Shown in pieces: positions 32,438 through 41,940 of a stretch of DNA of 64,000 nt (positions within the stretch are counted from its first letter, which is position 1; every line of letters begins with the position of its first letter). The notes beneath the pieces were generated by a model. It worked only from the letters and a program-made list of their open reading frames with translations. It had not been told where the DNA came from and ran no database searches. The position numbers were made by a program, and so were the translations under genes. The stretch is from JAIPAN01 sp040403555 (GTDB lineage: Bacteria > Bacteroidota > Bacteroidia > Sphingobacteriales > Sphingobacteriaceae), in the NCBI GenBank assembly GCA_040403555.1, contig JBBAKN010000002.1, forward strand, positions 1-64,000, given 5' to 3'.

Positions 32438-33456
32438 TTTTGGGGTGTTTTCACCAAGCGCTCTAAGGTGTCAATCCACATCGGATGATCGTTGAGGCTT
32501 TGTACCAATTGGATTTTTTCGCCACCGGCTTCTACAAACTCTTCTTGATATTCTTCAGCAATTTCGAAAATGGTTTCCAAACAATCGGCCACAAAAGCGG
32601 GACAAAATACCAATACATTTTTGGCACCATGTTCGGCTAAGTGCTCAATTACTTCGCTGGTGTAAGGTTGCGCCCATGGGTCGCGACCTAACCGAGATTG
32701 AAAGGTAATTGTATATTTCTCTTTGGGAATACCCAACTCGGCAGCAATTAATTGAGCCGTACGGTAGCATTGAGCGCTGTAACAAAACTTATTATTTTCA
32801 GTTATAGTTTCGCAGCATTTATCCACCTTTAAGCAGTGCTGTTTACTATCGTCGCCTTTGCGCAAGTGGCGCTGAGGCAAACCGTGAAAACTAAACAAAA
32901 CATTGTCGAAGGTTTCGGGCTGGTATTTTTTTCCGTTTTCGGCGAAATTTTTAATCAGTCCTTCATCCTCATAAAAAGAATTGAGGAAAGATATACTTGG
33001 AATGGTTTGCCAAGTGCGCACAATTTCCATCACTTTATCGTGAATAGAGCCGGTAGTGGCTGAAGCATATTGTGGGAAAAGTGGAATCACTTTGATGCTA
33101 TCTACTTTAGCGGCTTTGAGTTTATCCAATGCCGATTGAATAGACGGACTTTGGTAGCGCATGGCCAATTCCACATGGTATTCATCGCCTAGGCGCTCTT
33201 TCAAAAGTTCCGCAGAGCGTACACTATAATACATGAGTGGAGAACCTTTATCGGACCAAATGGCACGATAGGTTTTAGCAGATTTTGGGCCACGAAAAGG
33301 CACAATAATACCGCGAACCAACAGCGCCCTTAAGGCATAAGGTACGTCAATAACTCGGCCATCCATTAAAAATTCGGCTAAATATTTTCGTACATCTGCT
33401 GTTGATGGGCTATCGGGCGTACCCAAATTAACCAATAAAACTCCCTTTTTTCCCAT
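32434..33456 (-). CDS. hemH: Ferrochelatase
   Basis: 340 residues: LLVNLGTPDSPSTADVRKYL at the N-terminus, FSFHGLPQRHLRKGD with the metal-inserting His, CYRTAQLIAAELG and TFQSRLGRDPWAQPYT. It puts Fe2+ into protoporphyrin IX (or, in some phyla, coproporphyrin III). It is transcribed after a TonB-dependent receptor whose stop is one base upstream, hinting that the receptor deals with iron or porphyrin. No C-terminal Fe-S cysteine cluster is seen. Confidence 0.95.
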   Translation of the reverse strand: MGKKGVLLVNLGTPDSPSTADVRKYLAEFLMDGRVIDVPYALRALLVRGIIVPFRGPKSAKTYRAIWSDKGSPLMYYSVRSAELLKERLGDEYHVELAMRYQSPSIQSALDKLKAAKVDSIKVIPLFPQYASATTGSIHDKVMEIVRTWQTIPSISFLNSFYEDEGLIKNFAENGKKYQPETFDNVLFSFHGLPQRHLRKGDDSKQHCLKVDKCCETITENNKFCYSAQCYRTAQLIAAELGIPKEKYTITFQSRLGRDPWAQPYTSEVIEHLAEHGAKNVLVFCPAFVADCLETIFEIAEEYQEEFVEAGGEKIQLVQSLNDHPMWIDTLERLVKTPQN

Positions 33457-33457
33457 A

Positions 33458-35842
33458 TTAAAAATCGAATATAATTCCTATTGTTGGCAAAATGGTACCA
33501 GCAGGATCTTCAATAAATTTCATTTTATAACGTGTAGCATCAGTAGGGTCGCTTTGCGGTGCACCAATAGCCGAGCGATCTAATACCAGTTGTTTTTGTT
33601 GCTGATAAACGGAATTCGTAATATTCTGAATATCGAGAAACAGGTTTAAGTTGAATGACTTAAAAGTATATTTTTTGTCTAAGCGAAGATCTAACTGCGC
33701 AAAGTTTTTTAAGCGTTGGCTATTCAATTGGTTGTAATTAGGCACTCCTCTTGGATAGAAATCCCAATTGGTTTTTAAGGAAGAAGTAGCTAGGTCGTAG
33801 GGCGTAAAAGGACCACCACCACTCATACGAAAACGGGCACCTAATTCCCAATTTCGGCCAAATAATTTACCTGCGGTTACACTGACAATGTAGCGGGTAT
33901 CCCACGATGAGGAAATATATTGACTAGCCACATCTTTAAATTCACTTCGGAATAGGGTGAAGGAAGCCAAGCCGTAAAAGCCTTCTTTTAATCGTTTTTG
34001 GGCCAATAGCTCTAACCCGTAGCTGCGTCCCTGCGTAAACCCGGTGAGTTTGCGGTTGCCCACCACCCCAAAATCGGCTCCTAAATTGGCTAAGGGAATA
34101 TCTCGACCAAACACCCGTACCATGGGGTAACGATCGTAATATTTATAAAATCCTTCCACCGTAAAGCGGGTGTTACTAAGTGTATTGTATTCGAAGCCTA
34201 AAACCGCTTGTTTTGAGCGAATGTATTGGGCTTCTGTATTTTCTAAAGCTCCGCCAGTTTGGGCCCGATAGCCCAACAAGGTATAGGCAGGTAATTGGTA
34301 ATATTGCCCCAAATTGGCATTCATACTCAATTTCTCGGTAAAATTATAGGACATTGAAACTCTCGGTGAGAGAGTTTTAAATAGGTTATTCATACTAGCC
34401 GAGAAATTGTTCGCATCTGCACGTAAACCTGCCGAAAAGTTTAGTTTATCGTTTAAAAAACTTTTACTCAACTGAGCGAACAGACCATATTTAATAATGG
34501 ACAACGACGATTGGTACTGCACGGCACCCAATGGGAAAAGTTGTTTGGTATCGGTGCTATACGATGCCGATTCGGCACTGGCTCCCAAGTTTAATTTATA
34601 GCCACCAATAAAGGTGTTATTCTCAAATCGGAATTTATTCTCTGCTTCAGATGAAAGATAATCGATGGTACTTGTATTGGCAGGGTCGTTGTTTTGATAT
34701 TTGAGTGCCCTATTTTTGAAATAGTTTCGACTAATTACCCATAAAGAGTTTCCTTTTGCTCGGTAGTTGCGGTAGGTGATACCAAAGGTGTAATTATCTT
34801 GATTATCAACCGGAATATAATCTAAAATATATTGATTGCTTTCGGTTTTTTCGGCATCAAAATTAAGTTTAAAGCGGTCTATAGCACCTAAGCCAATAAA
34901 AGTTAACTCATTTTTGGGATTAATTTTGTGCTTAATTTTAAACTGATAATCTTGGTAGGCTGGTAAAAATGGCAACCCCAATAGTTTAAACAATCCTTGC
35001 AAATATGAATAGCGATAAGAGGCTAAAAAAGTAGTTTTAGCATTGATTGGTCCTTCTAAAGTTGTTGCAAAATCGCTAGAACCTAGAGTAAGTGAACTAC
35101 TCAGCTTATCGCTGCGGCCATCTTTTTGACGAAATTCGAATACCGAACTGAGGGTATTACCTCGGTTTGCGGGGAATGCTCCAGAATAAAAATCAACATC
35201 ACGAATAAAATCGACATTAATTAAGCCTACCGGACCACCCGATGAACCTTGGGTAGAGAAGTGATTGATGTTCGGGATTTCAATACCATCAATATAAAAT
35301 CGGTTTTCGCTTGGAGCCCCTCCACGAATAACAATATCGTTGCGGAAACTTACCTGCGTAGCCACGCCGGGCAAAGATTGAATGGCTTTAGAAATATCTC
35401 GGTTCCCACCCGGATTACGTTTTATTTCGGTTACTCCGATGTTGCGCAAAGAGACCGGACTTTCTACGGGTTTTATAAAAAGTGGTGCTCGAATACTTAC
35501 TTCTCCAAGGGTGGTCATCTGGGCTTCTAACAATACATCCAACACCGTTGGTTTGGCATTGCTTAGTTGCACATCGAATTGCATTTTTTTCTGATAGCCT
35601 ACCAATGAAAACTGAAGGTTAAATACTGCTGGCTTCAGGTTTTTAAATACATATATACCTGCGGAATCGGTTTTGAGACCGCCACTAATACCTTCTATAT
35701 TCACTGTTACCCCGACTAGGGGTTTATTAGTTAAGGCATCTTTTACGCTACCGCTAAGTAAAGCCAAATTTTGTGTGGTACGTTGTGCCAAAGCCAGCTG
35801 AGCCAAGCATATACATACGATGAAAAGAAAACGATGTTTCAT
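33458..35842 (-). CDS. TonB-dependent receptor with carboxypeptidase-like N-terminal domain
   Basis: 794 residues. Signal peptide (MKHRFLFIVCICLAQLALA), a CarboxypepD_reg-like domain (LLSGSVKDALTNKPLVGVTV), a plug (IQSLPGVATQVSFRNDIVIRG in two parts, ending RGGAPSENRFYIDGIEIPN) and a barrel of about 600 residues ending in an aromatic strand (TIGIIFDF). There is no SusD partner, so it is not a polysaccharide locus. The hemH gene follows one base after its stop. The promoter element at 35857-35864 is 14 nt upstream. Ligand unknown; iron complex is a fair guess. Confidence 0.92.
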   Translation of the reverse strand: MKHRFLFIVCICLAQLALAQRTTQNLALLSGSVKDALTNKPLVGVTVNIEGISGGLKTDSAGIYVFKNLKPAVFNLQFSLVGYQKKMQFDVQLSNAKPTVLDVLLEAQMTTLGEVSIRAPLFIKPVESPVSLRNIGVTEIKRNPGGNRDISKAIQSLPGVATQVSFRNDIVIRGGAPSENRFYIDGIEIPNINHFSTQGSSGGPVGLINVDFIRDVDFYSGAFPANRGNTLSSVFEFRQKDGRSDKLSSSLTLGSSDFATTLEGPINAKTTFLASYRYSYLQGLFKLLGLPFLPAYQDYQFKIKHKINPKNELTFIGLGAIDRFKLNFDAEKTESNQYILDYIPVDNQDNYTFGITYRNYRAKGNSLWVISRNYFKNRALKYQNNDPANTSTIDYLSSEAENKFRFENNTFIGGYKLNLGASAESASYSTDTKQLFPLGAVQYQSSLSIIKYGLFAQLSKSFLNDKLNFSAGLRADANNFSASMNNLFKTLSPRVSMSYNFTEKLSMNANLGQYYQLPAYTLLGYRAQTGGALENTEAQYIRSKQAVLGFEYNTLSNTRFTVEGFYKYYDRYPMVRVFGRDIPLANLGADFGVVGNRKLTGFTQGRSYGLELLAQKRLKEGFYGLASFTLFRSEFKDVASQYISSSWDTRYIVSVTAGKLFGRNWELGARFRMSGGGPFTPYDLATSSLKTNWDFYPRGVPNYNQLNSQRLKNFAQLDLRLDKKYTFKSFNLNLFLDIQNITNSVYQQQKQLVLDRSAIGAPQSDPTDATRYKMKFIEDPAGTILPTIGIIFDF

Positions 35843-35856
35843 TGGTTTAATTTTAA

Positions 35857-35864
35857 CAAAGGTA
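35857..35864 (-). promoter_or_regulatory. TonB receptor-hemH promoter -7 element (TACCTTTG)
   Basis: The minus strand reads TACCTTTG, a full TAnnTTTG match, with TTG 17 nt further upstream as a possible -33 element. It is 14 nt before the receptor ATG. Confidence 0.55.
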
Positions 35865-35921
35865 CTATTGCCAAGCTAAGCCAAAAACTATGTGTTTATT
35901 TATGACAATGCAATTACGCTC

Positions 35922-36593
35922 TTATTTTAATCGCCATAGCTTCCACCAAGGTGTTCCTGGCGAATCGTGGTGTTCGTAGTGGTAACCAAAAAAGTAGCAA
36001 GTCATGAATGCTAAAAAATGATTCTTTTTTAGGGTTGATGATTGATGATTGTTTTCATGCTCCCCATGATGAGGCATCCAGGTGCCAAAAAAGAATAATT
36101 GCAGCGTACTTAAAAGCGATGGAAGAACCCAAAATAAAATTAGGTTACTTTCTGAAAACCAAATTTTTAATATGTTGAATAGGGTGGCTAAAATTAAAAT
36201 TTGCCACCACTTGATGTACGTTTTTACAAAGTTAAAATACCAAGCGAAGAAATTCCCGTGATGATAATCGGGATCTTTATCGGTATGCACATGCCGGTGA
36301 TGCTCTTGATGCTTTTGGTATAAAATATGAAGTGGGAAAAGGGCGTATAAAAGCGTACACAGTCCGCCAATAAAATTGTTTAACACCTTATTCGATGATA
36401 CCGTTCCGTGCATGGCGTCGTGGGCGGTAATAAAAAGGCCTGTGTACAAATGCATTTGTAAAAGAACCAACACATACACCCAAGGATTGGACCAACTAAT
36501 GGTGAAAACGAGTAAATTACAAAGACTGTAAGCCCAAGTGACTATTACCAGTAAGGCTATCACTATGCCCCAATTAGAGACAGTCTTAGACAT
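35922..36593 (-). CDS. crtW: Beta-carotene ketolase, CrtW type (membrane di-iron)
   Basis: 223 residues. It belongs to the fatty acid desaturase superfamily but carries the CrtW signatures: FITAHDAMHGTV, KHQEHHRHVHTDKDPDYHHG, LQLFFFGTWMPHH and FGYHYEHHDSPGTPWWKLW. These supply the His clusters that bind two irons. CrtW adds 4-keto groups to beta-ionone rings; with CrtZ (15 kb) this gives astaxanthin-like pigments. The start overlaps the end of trhO by 8 nt, an unexpected genetic partner. A general desaturase is less likely because of the CrtW-specific His spacing. Confidence 0.88.
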   Translation of the reverse strand: MSKTVSNWGIVIALLVIVTWAYSLCNLLVFTISWSNPWVYVLVLLQMHLYTGLFITAHDAMHGTVSSNKVLNNFIGGLCTLLYALFPLHILYQKHQEHHRHVHTDKDPDYHHGNFFAWYFNFVKTYIKWWQILILATLFNILKIWFSESNLILFWVLPSLLSTLQLFFFGTWMPHHGEHENNHQSSTLKKNHFLAFMTCYFFGYHYEHHDSPGTPWWKLWRLK

Positions 36594-37554
36594 TTGCTAC
36601 AGCCTTTAAACTTTTTTTACCGCTATTTATAGGCTGAGGTACTTTTACATAATATCCTGTGCCATCGTATGCACGTTTGCGTGGGTGTTGCATGCAAGTT
36701 TCGCAGCAGCACCCTTGCAAGGCATCTCCGCAAGCATCACATTGGGTAAAGTGCTCGTTGCACTCTGGGTTGGCGCAATTAATCATTTTAGCTGTAGTGG
36801 TACCGCAGTTAAAACAGGTGGAAATTACAACCGGATTTTCTGAATTCACCTCCACCGCAACACGATTATCAAATACGTAACATTTACCTTCAAAATCTTT
36901 ACCACCGGCTTCTTTACCGTATTTAATAATACCGCCATGCAATTGGTAAACATCTTTAAACCCTTCGTGTAATAATAATGCCGATGCTTTTTCGCATTTA
37001 ATACCGCCAGTGCAATAGGTTAAAATTTTCTTGTCTTTGTATTGCGCCAATTCGTTAATTTTTTCAGGAAATTCTCTGAAATTTTCAATATCGAGTGTAA
37101 TGGCATTTTTAAAACGGCCCACATTGTGTTCGTAATTAGATCGCACATCTAAAATCACTACATCTTCTTGATCTTTCATAGCCAAAAACTCCTTTGGCTC
37201 TAAATGCTTGCCCGTTTGTTTGGTTGGATCAATAATTTTTGGATTTCGTAAGCCCGAATGCACAATCTCCGATTTGTAACGGCAATGTATTTTAATAAAT
37301 GAAGGCTCGTCTACTTCATCAATTTTAAACTCCGTTTTGGCAAAGCGTTGATCGGCATGAAGCCCATTCATATAAGCTTTACAAGCTTCTGGAGTACCCG
37401 AAACAGTTCCATTCAGTCCTTCATCGGCCACAATAATTCGGCCTACAAGGTTTAACGATTGACAAAATTTTAAATGATCGGCCGCAAATTGTTCGGCTTC
37501 TACTATAGGGCTATAGCAATAGTAAAGTAAGGTTTGGTAGTTTTTCATAATCAT
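36586..37554 (-). CDS. trhO: tRNA uridine(34) hydroxylase, rhodanese type
   Basis: 322 residues (YceA/TrhO family). An N-terminal acylphosphatase-like domain (NLVGRIIVADEGLNGTVSGT) is followed by a rhodanese domain with the active Cys loop ILTYCTGGIKCEKASALL, then a Cys-rich C-terminus (CFNCGTTTAKMINCANPEC, CDACGDALQGCCCETC) that should bind zinc. It makes 5-hydroxyuridine at tRNA position 34 with oxygen. crtW is transcribed after it with an 8-nt overlap. A second ATG six bases into the gene is an alternative start. Confidence 0.93.
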   Translation of the reverse strand: MIMKNYQTLLYYCYSPIVEAEQFAADHLKFCQSLNLVGRIIVADEGLNGTVSGTPEACKAYMNGLHADQRFAKTEFKIDEVDEPSFIKIHCRYKSEIVHSGLRNPKIIDPTKQTGKHLEPKEFLAMKDQEDVVILDVRSNYEHNVGRFKNAITLDIENFREFPEKINELAQYKDKKILTYCTGGIKCEKASALLLHEGFKDVYQLHGGIIKYGKEAGGKDFEGKCYVFDNRVAVEVNSENPVVISTCFNCGTTTAKMINCANPECNEHFTQCDACGDALQGCCCETCMQHPRKRAYDGTGYYVKVPQPINSGKKSLKAVANV

Positions 37555-37616
37555 TGATGCTGCTGCAAACAGCGTTAAATGAATTACAAAGATAGGAATA
37601 GCGTATGAAAAATGTA

Positions 37617-38081
37617 CTATAGTGCCGGAACAGCAAGTCTAGGGTCGTTAGGATCGTAAAGTATCTCTATTAAATCGCCCAACCGAGGTATATTTACTCT
37701 AGACACCGTGAGTTCAAAACTTGCCAATTTATTTAATATACGTACAGTAATTCCTATTCGGGGGTTGTTATTCACGGTAAGTCGGGTGTCCACAATGCGA
37801 ATAATTGGTACATTAGCCCAGACACCTACTTTCTTCAAGCGCTTGTATAAACGTTTTTGGCGATAGGCATTTATCCAAATAGGTAACCAAAAAATAACCA
37901 TAATGGCTACCAAACCACCTAAAAACAAGACAATAAAATACGGATTAGCTAGATATTGAGCTAACCACACGGTCATTTTTGCAGCACGGTTTATATCTTG
38001 GGTAGTGGTAAACACCAAATACATGCCTCCTAACCATACCAAAAAGAATAAAGCAAGCAAAAAACGGTACAAAAACTTCAT
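37617..38081 (-). CDS. Unknown membrane protein with two helices
   Basis: 154 residues. Hydrophobic segments at about residues 6-26 (RFLLALFFLVWLGGMYLVF) and 50-72 (FIVLFLGGLVAIMVIFWLPIW) are followed by a basic stretch (YRQKRLYKRLKKVG) and a soluble beta-rich tail (IIRIVDTRLTVNNNPRIGIT) ending in an OB- or NfeD-like pattern (LGDLIEILYDPNDP). No family is assigned. It is 46 nt after DUF5686 in the same direction, possibly cotranscribed. Confidence 0.72.
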   Translation of the reverse strand: MKFLYRFLLALFFLVWLGGMYLVFTTTQDINRAAKMTVWLAQYLANPYFIVLFLGGLVAIMVIFWLPIWINAYRQKRLYKRLKKVGVWANVPIIRIVDTRLTVNNNPRIGITVRILNKLASFELTVSRVNIPRLGDLIEILYDPNDPRLAVPAL

Positions 38082-38127
38082 ACTATTTTAACGTATTTAG
38101 AATAAATTTATTGGAAATAAGAAAAAA

Positions 38128-40584
38128 TTAATTCAACCCAATAGCAATGCGAATACCTCTATTTTTAGCTAGGTTTAAATCGTTAGATTGACCGTAAAAT
38201 ACCTTAAAATTTAGCCATTGTAGGCCGGCATACCATTCATTGTAATAACCTAGATTAGGCGTTTTTAAATAATTAAATCCTACCAATTCCTGGAGTTTAA
38301 GTTTACGAATGAGCGGAATTTTATTAAAAATAAATCCTGAAAAATTATGCGAAACATGCGCTTCTACAAATTGCCCTGCTGTACTGTGTGTATAATAGTC
38401 TAAGAACAAAAAACTATTAGGCTGTGCCTGAAAAGCCGTACGCAAATTGCCTCTAAAATGTTGGTAATCGGGAAAGAATACAGATGAGTTATTGAGATAT
38501 TTTCCGGCAGCAACGTAAAATGAAGATTTACCATAAAATCCCAGTGAAATGTCTGATTTGGTTAAATCAAAACTTAAAACATCATAACGAACATCAGATG
38601 ATAGGAATCCATTAATTCCGCGTACATAGTTTAAGCCCAAAGTGGGGTATTTTGAGGCCTGATAATATTTACCCGTTGGATAGGTTACATACTTGTTACT
38701 AAAATTATAGCTGGCTCGAAGTTCAAATTTAACCGATTGATTGTTTGGAAAAAGGGGAACATCTTGCGAAGGATTTAACGGATTATTTGAGCTAAACGTT
38801 CTATCATCGAAATCCTTTATGCGGTAGGCACTTGCATTCACTAAACTTTTTCGACTAGCAAATTCAATAGAAGCAGAAGTGCGTACATTACCGAAAATGC
38901 GGCCACTTAGTCCCAATTGGGCGAAAGCATTGTGATACAGCTTTAAATCGTTGCGCTCAAAAAACAAGGAACTAATACTATTCTGCAAAAACGTTACCGA
39001 GCCTCTCTTATTTAAGTCCTGTATATCGGAGCCTAAGGCAAAAGAGAATATACCATTACCCACCGGCAATGAACCTCTAATATGTGCATTAATTAATTGA
39101 TTGGCAAAACCATAACGCACGTTGGCCGAATAGCGCACCCATTTATTGCTTAAACTATCTATTTGCTTTACATAAGCCGCCCCAAAGTTTACACCAAACC
39201 CTTCTACCGTATTGTAAAATGTGGAACGTAATAAAGAATTAATACGCAAGTATTGCTTTTTAAACCGATTGCTGTGCGTGTAACCCGAGCCTACCAAAAA
39301 ACGCATCGGTTTAAAGATATTACTCTTGCTATCTAAAGAATCTAAATACGGTTTCGATTCTCGTTTAGCAGCCAAAGTTTCTTTTTTCTGATAATCGCTG
39401 GTCTCCTCATCTGTTAGGGGTATGGGCCGCGATCGTTCCCAATACGTAGAATCTTTTTTGTTGACTTCTCTCGTTATTCGAAGGGCTTCTCTAAAACTAT
39501 TTTTTTCGAAAGCTGGCGTTAATTGATAATTTTTAAATACAGCTACAAAATATCCTCCAAAAGAAAAGCCCATAAAACCGCCGTTGAACTCCATTTTTAC
39601 CGAAGCTGGCATCCACCCGTCTGCACCCGTTGGAATAAAATCTTGCTTAATTTTAAACGTATCTACAAAGTTTAGGTTATTGTCTTTACTCAAATATAAA
39701 TCGTTACTATAAATACGCCACGAATCTTCTAAAATGTAAATGTTACCACGAAATACCGGATCGGAAGCTCTTTTGGGGATTACCTGAATTTTATTCACCA
39801 TTTCCCCATTTTCGATGGTATTACCCAAAAATTTATAGGTATAGTATAAAAAAGCATCCTCGGCTATGGGCGATACCAGTGGGCGTAAACTTAATCCTTC
39901 CCAACTCTGATAATTCTCATAAAAATTTACCTTTAAATCGGTAGCTCGATTAAAACTGAAGGCCCTATTATTGCCCGAGGTTTTAGAAGAAACCATTTCT
40001 TCGCGGTATTGATTCGGTTGTTGATAGCTTAATTTCGATTCAGATTCCGATAGGTAAATAATCCCTCTTCGGTTAGAATCTAAGCCCAGTTGCTTGCCCA
40101 AATCATCGATATTAAAACCCATAAATTTTTTAGGTGCAGCCAATAATTTTTGCATCCCCTTTATATATACCTCGGCCGTATAGGCTTTAACCTCGGTTAA
40201 GTGCAACTTGCGGTTTTTTATGGCTTGGCGAATGATGGCATAAGCAGGGTCTTCAGCATCGGCTTTAATAACCACGTCACTTAGTTGATAAGCTTCGGGC
40301 TGTAAAGTGAAATTAAGTTTAGTATCGGCTGTAAGTGTAAGTAGAGCACTATATTGCTTATAGCCAACCGCTCTCACCATTATTTCTAAAGCGCCCTGCT
40401 TTACTCGTAACTGATACAAACCCTCTGAATTGGCGGAAGTGCCCACGGTTGTACCTTTCACATACACACTGGCGAAAGAAATGGGCTGCCCTTTGGTATC
40501 GGTCACTTTACCGCTTAAGAGCACGGTTTGCCCAAATAGGACCTGACTTAGCAATAAAAAGAAGAGTAGGTAACGTAGTTTCAT
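38128..40584 (-). CDS. DUF5686 outer membrane protein with carboxypeptidase-like domain
   Basis: 818 residues. Signal peptide (MKLRYLLFFLLLSQVLFG), a CarboxypepD_reg-like domain (VLLSGKVTDTKGQPISFASV), then the long DUF5686 part with a beta-rich barrel-like end (GFNYLKTPNLGYYNEWYAG, GIRIAIGLN). This architecture is common in Bacteroidota and the proteins are expected in the outer membrane, but their role is unknown. It is neither a classic TonB receptor (no plug) nor preceded by SusD. Confidence 0.85.
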   Translation of the reverse strand: MKLRYLLFFLLLSQVLFGQTVLLSGKVTDTKGQPISFASVYVKGTTVGTSANSEGLYQLRVKQGALEIMVRAVGYKQYSALLTLTADTKLNFTLQPEAYQLSDVVIKADAEDPAYAIIRQAIKNRKLHLTEVKAYTAEVYIKGMQKLLAAPKKFMGFNIDDLGKQLGLDSNRRGIIYLSESESKLSYQQPNQYREEMVSSKTSGNNRAFSFNRATDLKVNFYENYQSWEGLSLRPLVSPIAEDAFLYYTYKFLGNTIENGEMVNKIQVIPKRASDPVFRGNIYILEDSWRIYSNDLYLSKDNNLNFVDTFKIKQDFIPTGADGWMPASVKMEFNGGFMGFSFGGYFVAVFKNYQLTPAFEKNSFREALRITREVNKKDSTYWERSRPIPLTDEETSDYQKKETLAAKRESKPYLDSLDSKSNIFKPMRFLVGSGYTHSNRFKKQYLRINSLLRSTFYNTVEGFGVNFGAAYVKQIDSLSNKWVRYSANVRYGFANQLINAHIRGSLPVGNGIFSFALGSDIQDLNKRGSVTFLQNSISSLFFERNDLKLYHNAFAQLGLSGRIFGNVRTSASIEFASRKSLVNASAYRIKDFDDRTFSSNNPLNPSQDVPLFPNNQSVKFELRASYNFSNKYVTYPTGKYYQASKYPTLGLNYVRGINGFLSSDVRYDVLSFDLTKSDISLGFYGKSSFYVAAGKYLNNSSVFFPDYQHFRGNLRTAFQAQPNSFLFLDYYTHSTAGQFVEAHVSHNFSGFIFNKIPLIRKLKLQELVGFNYLKTPNLGYYNEWYAGLQWLNFKVFYGQSNDLNLAKNRGIRIAIGLN

Positions 40585-40691
40585 GAATCTTTGAAGATAC
40601 TGTAAAGATGCAATTTATCTCTTAAGAGTTGTACCATCTAACTGTTAAAAAAACTTAAAAAATGCATCCGCCAATTTCAACCCTAATTGCT

Positions 40692-40699
40692 TATTTTTA
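40692..40699 (+). promoter_or_regulatory. kbl promoter -7 element (TATTTTTA)
   Basis: One mismatch from TAnnTTTG, 18 nt before the kbl ATG. Confidence 0.35.
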
Positions 40700-40717
40700 C
40701 ACTTCAATTTAAAAGGC

Positions 40718-41908
40718 ATGTACAAAACCCTGCAACCCGTTCTAGAGCAAGAACTGAACAACATTAAAGAAGCCGGTTTATATAAACAAGAACGCATTAT
40801 TACTTCGGCACAAGGGGCCGAAATTTCAGTACAAGGCGACAAGCATGTACTTAATTTTTGTGGAAACAATTACTTAGGCCTTAGTTCGCACCCTCGGGTA
40901 ATAGCCGCTGCAAAAGACACCATCGATGGCCGTGGTTTCGGATTATCATCGGTGCGTTTTATATGTGGGACCCAAGACATTCACAAAGAATTGGAGCATA
41001 AAATTTCTGAATTTTTAGGGACTGAAGACACCATTTTATACGCCGCCGCTTTTGATGCCAACGGAGGAGTTTTTGAACCTTTGTTTAACGAACAGGATGC
41101 CATTATTTCGGATGAATTGAACCACGCCTCTATTATTGATGGCGTACGTTTGTGCAAAGCACAACGCTACCGCTACAAACACGACGATATGGCTGATTTG
41201 GAAGCCCAATTACAAGCCACTCAAAACCTACGCCACCGCATTATCGTAACCGATGGTGCGTTCTCTATGGATGGCACCATTGCCCAATTGGATAAAATTT
41301 GTGCCTTGGCAGAACAATACCAAGCCTTAGTCATGATTGATGAATGCCATTGTTCGGGCTTTTTGGGAAAAACCGGTCGCGGCACTCACGAGCACCACGG
41401 CGTAATGGGCCAAATTGATATCATTACAGGCACTTTGGGCAAAGCCCTAGGTGGCGCCTCAGGTGGTTTTACCTCCGGCCGCAAAGAAATTATCGACCTA
41501 TTGCGCCAACGCTCACGCCCGTATTTGTTTTCGAACACCTTGGCTCCTTCAATTGTAGGAGGTTCTATCGCCGTATTAGATATGATCAGCGAAACCACCG
41601 AATTACGCGATAAATTGGAGTTCAATACACAATATTTCCGCAGCAAAATGACCGAAGCCGGCTTTGACATTAAGCCGGGCGTACACCCCATTGTACCCGT
41701 TATGCTTTACGAAGCCAAGCTGGCACAAACCTTTGCTGCACAAATGCTCGAAGAAGGAATCTATGTTATCGGATTTTACTATCCGGTAGTAGCCCAGGGC
41801 AAAGCCCGTATTCGGGTGCAATTATCTGCCGCACATACACAAGCAAACATCGATAAAGCCATTGCAGCCTTTACCAAAGTGGGTAAAGAGTTGGGGGTTA
41901 TTAAATAA
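40718..41908 (+). CDS. kbl: Glycine C-acetyltransferase (2-amino-3-ketobutyrate CoA ligase)
   Basis: 396 residues of the alpha-oxoamine synthase family of PLP enzymes. CGNNYLGLSSHPRVI is the glycine-rich start, ISDELNHASIIDGVRL and MIDECHCSGFLGKTGRGTHEH lie in the PLP site, and the Schiff-base Lys is in DIITGTLGKALGGASGG. It cleaves 2-amino-3-ketobutyrate to glycine and acetyl-CoA in threonine breakdown. The threonine dehydrogenase gene (tdh) is not adjacent. Serine palmitoyltransferase or BioF are the other family members, but length and motifs fit Kbl best. Confidence 0.9.
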   Translation: MYKTLQPVLEQELNNIKEAGLYKQERIITSAQGAEISVQGDKHVLNFCGNNYLGLSSHPRVIAAAKDTIDGRGFGLSSVRFICGTQDIHKELEHKISEFLGTEDTILYAAAFDANGGVFEPLFNEQDAIISDELNHASIIDGVRLCKAQRYRYKHDDMADLEAQLQATQNLRHRIIVTDGAFSMDGTIAQLDKICALAEQYQALVMIDECHCSGFLGKTGRGTHEHHGVMGQIDIITGTLGKALGGASGGFTSGRKEIIDLLRQRSRPYLFSNTLAPSIVGGSIAVLDMISETTELRDKLEFNTQYFRSKMTEAGFDIKPGVHPIVPVMLYEAKLAQTFAAQMLEEGIYVIGFYYPVVAQGKARIRVQLSAAHTQANIDKAIAAFTKVGKELGVIK

Positions 41909-41913
41909 AACCG

Positions 41914-41931
41914 TTATTTTGGGCTTCGCCC
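41914..41931 (+). promoter_or_regulatory. pheS leader: near-promoter TTATTTTG and hairpin GGGCTTCGCCC
   Basis: TTATTTTG (41914-41921) is one mismatch from TAnnTTTG. The hairpin GGGC-TTC-GCCC at 41921-41931 lies 9 nt before the pheS ATG and could shade the start. Both are tentative. Confidence 0.3.
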
Positions 41932-41940
41932 GATAAAATT

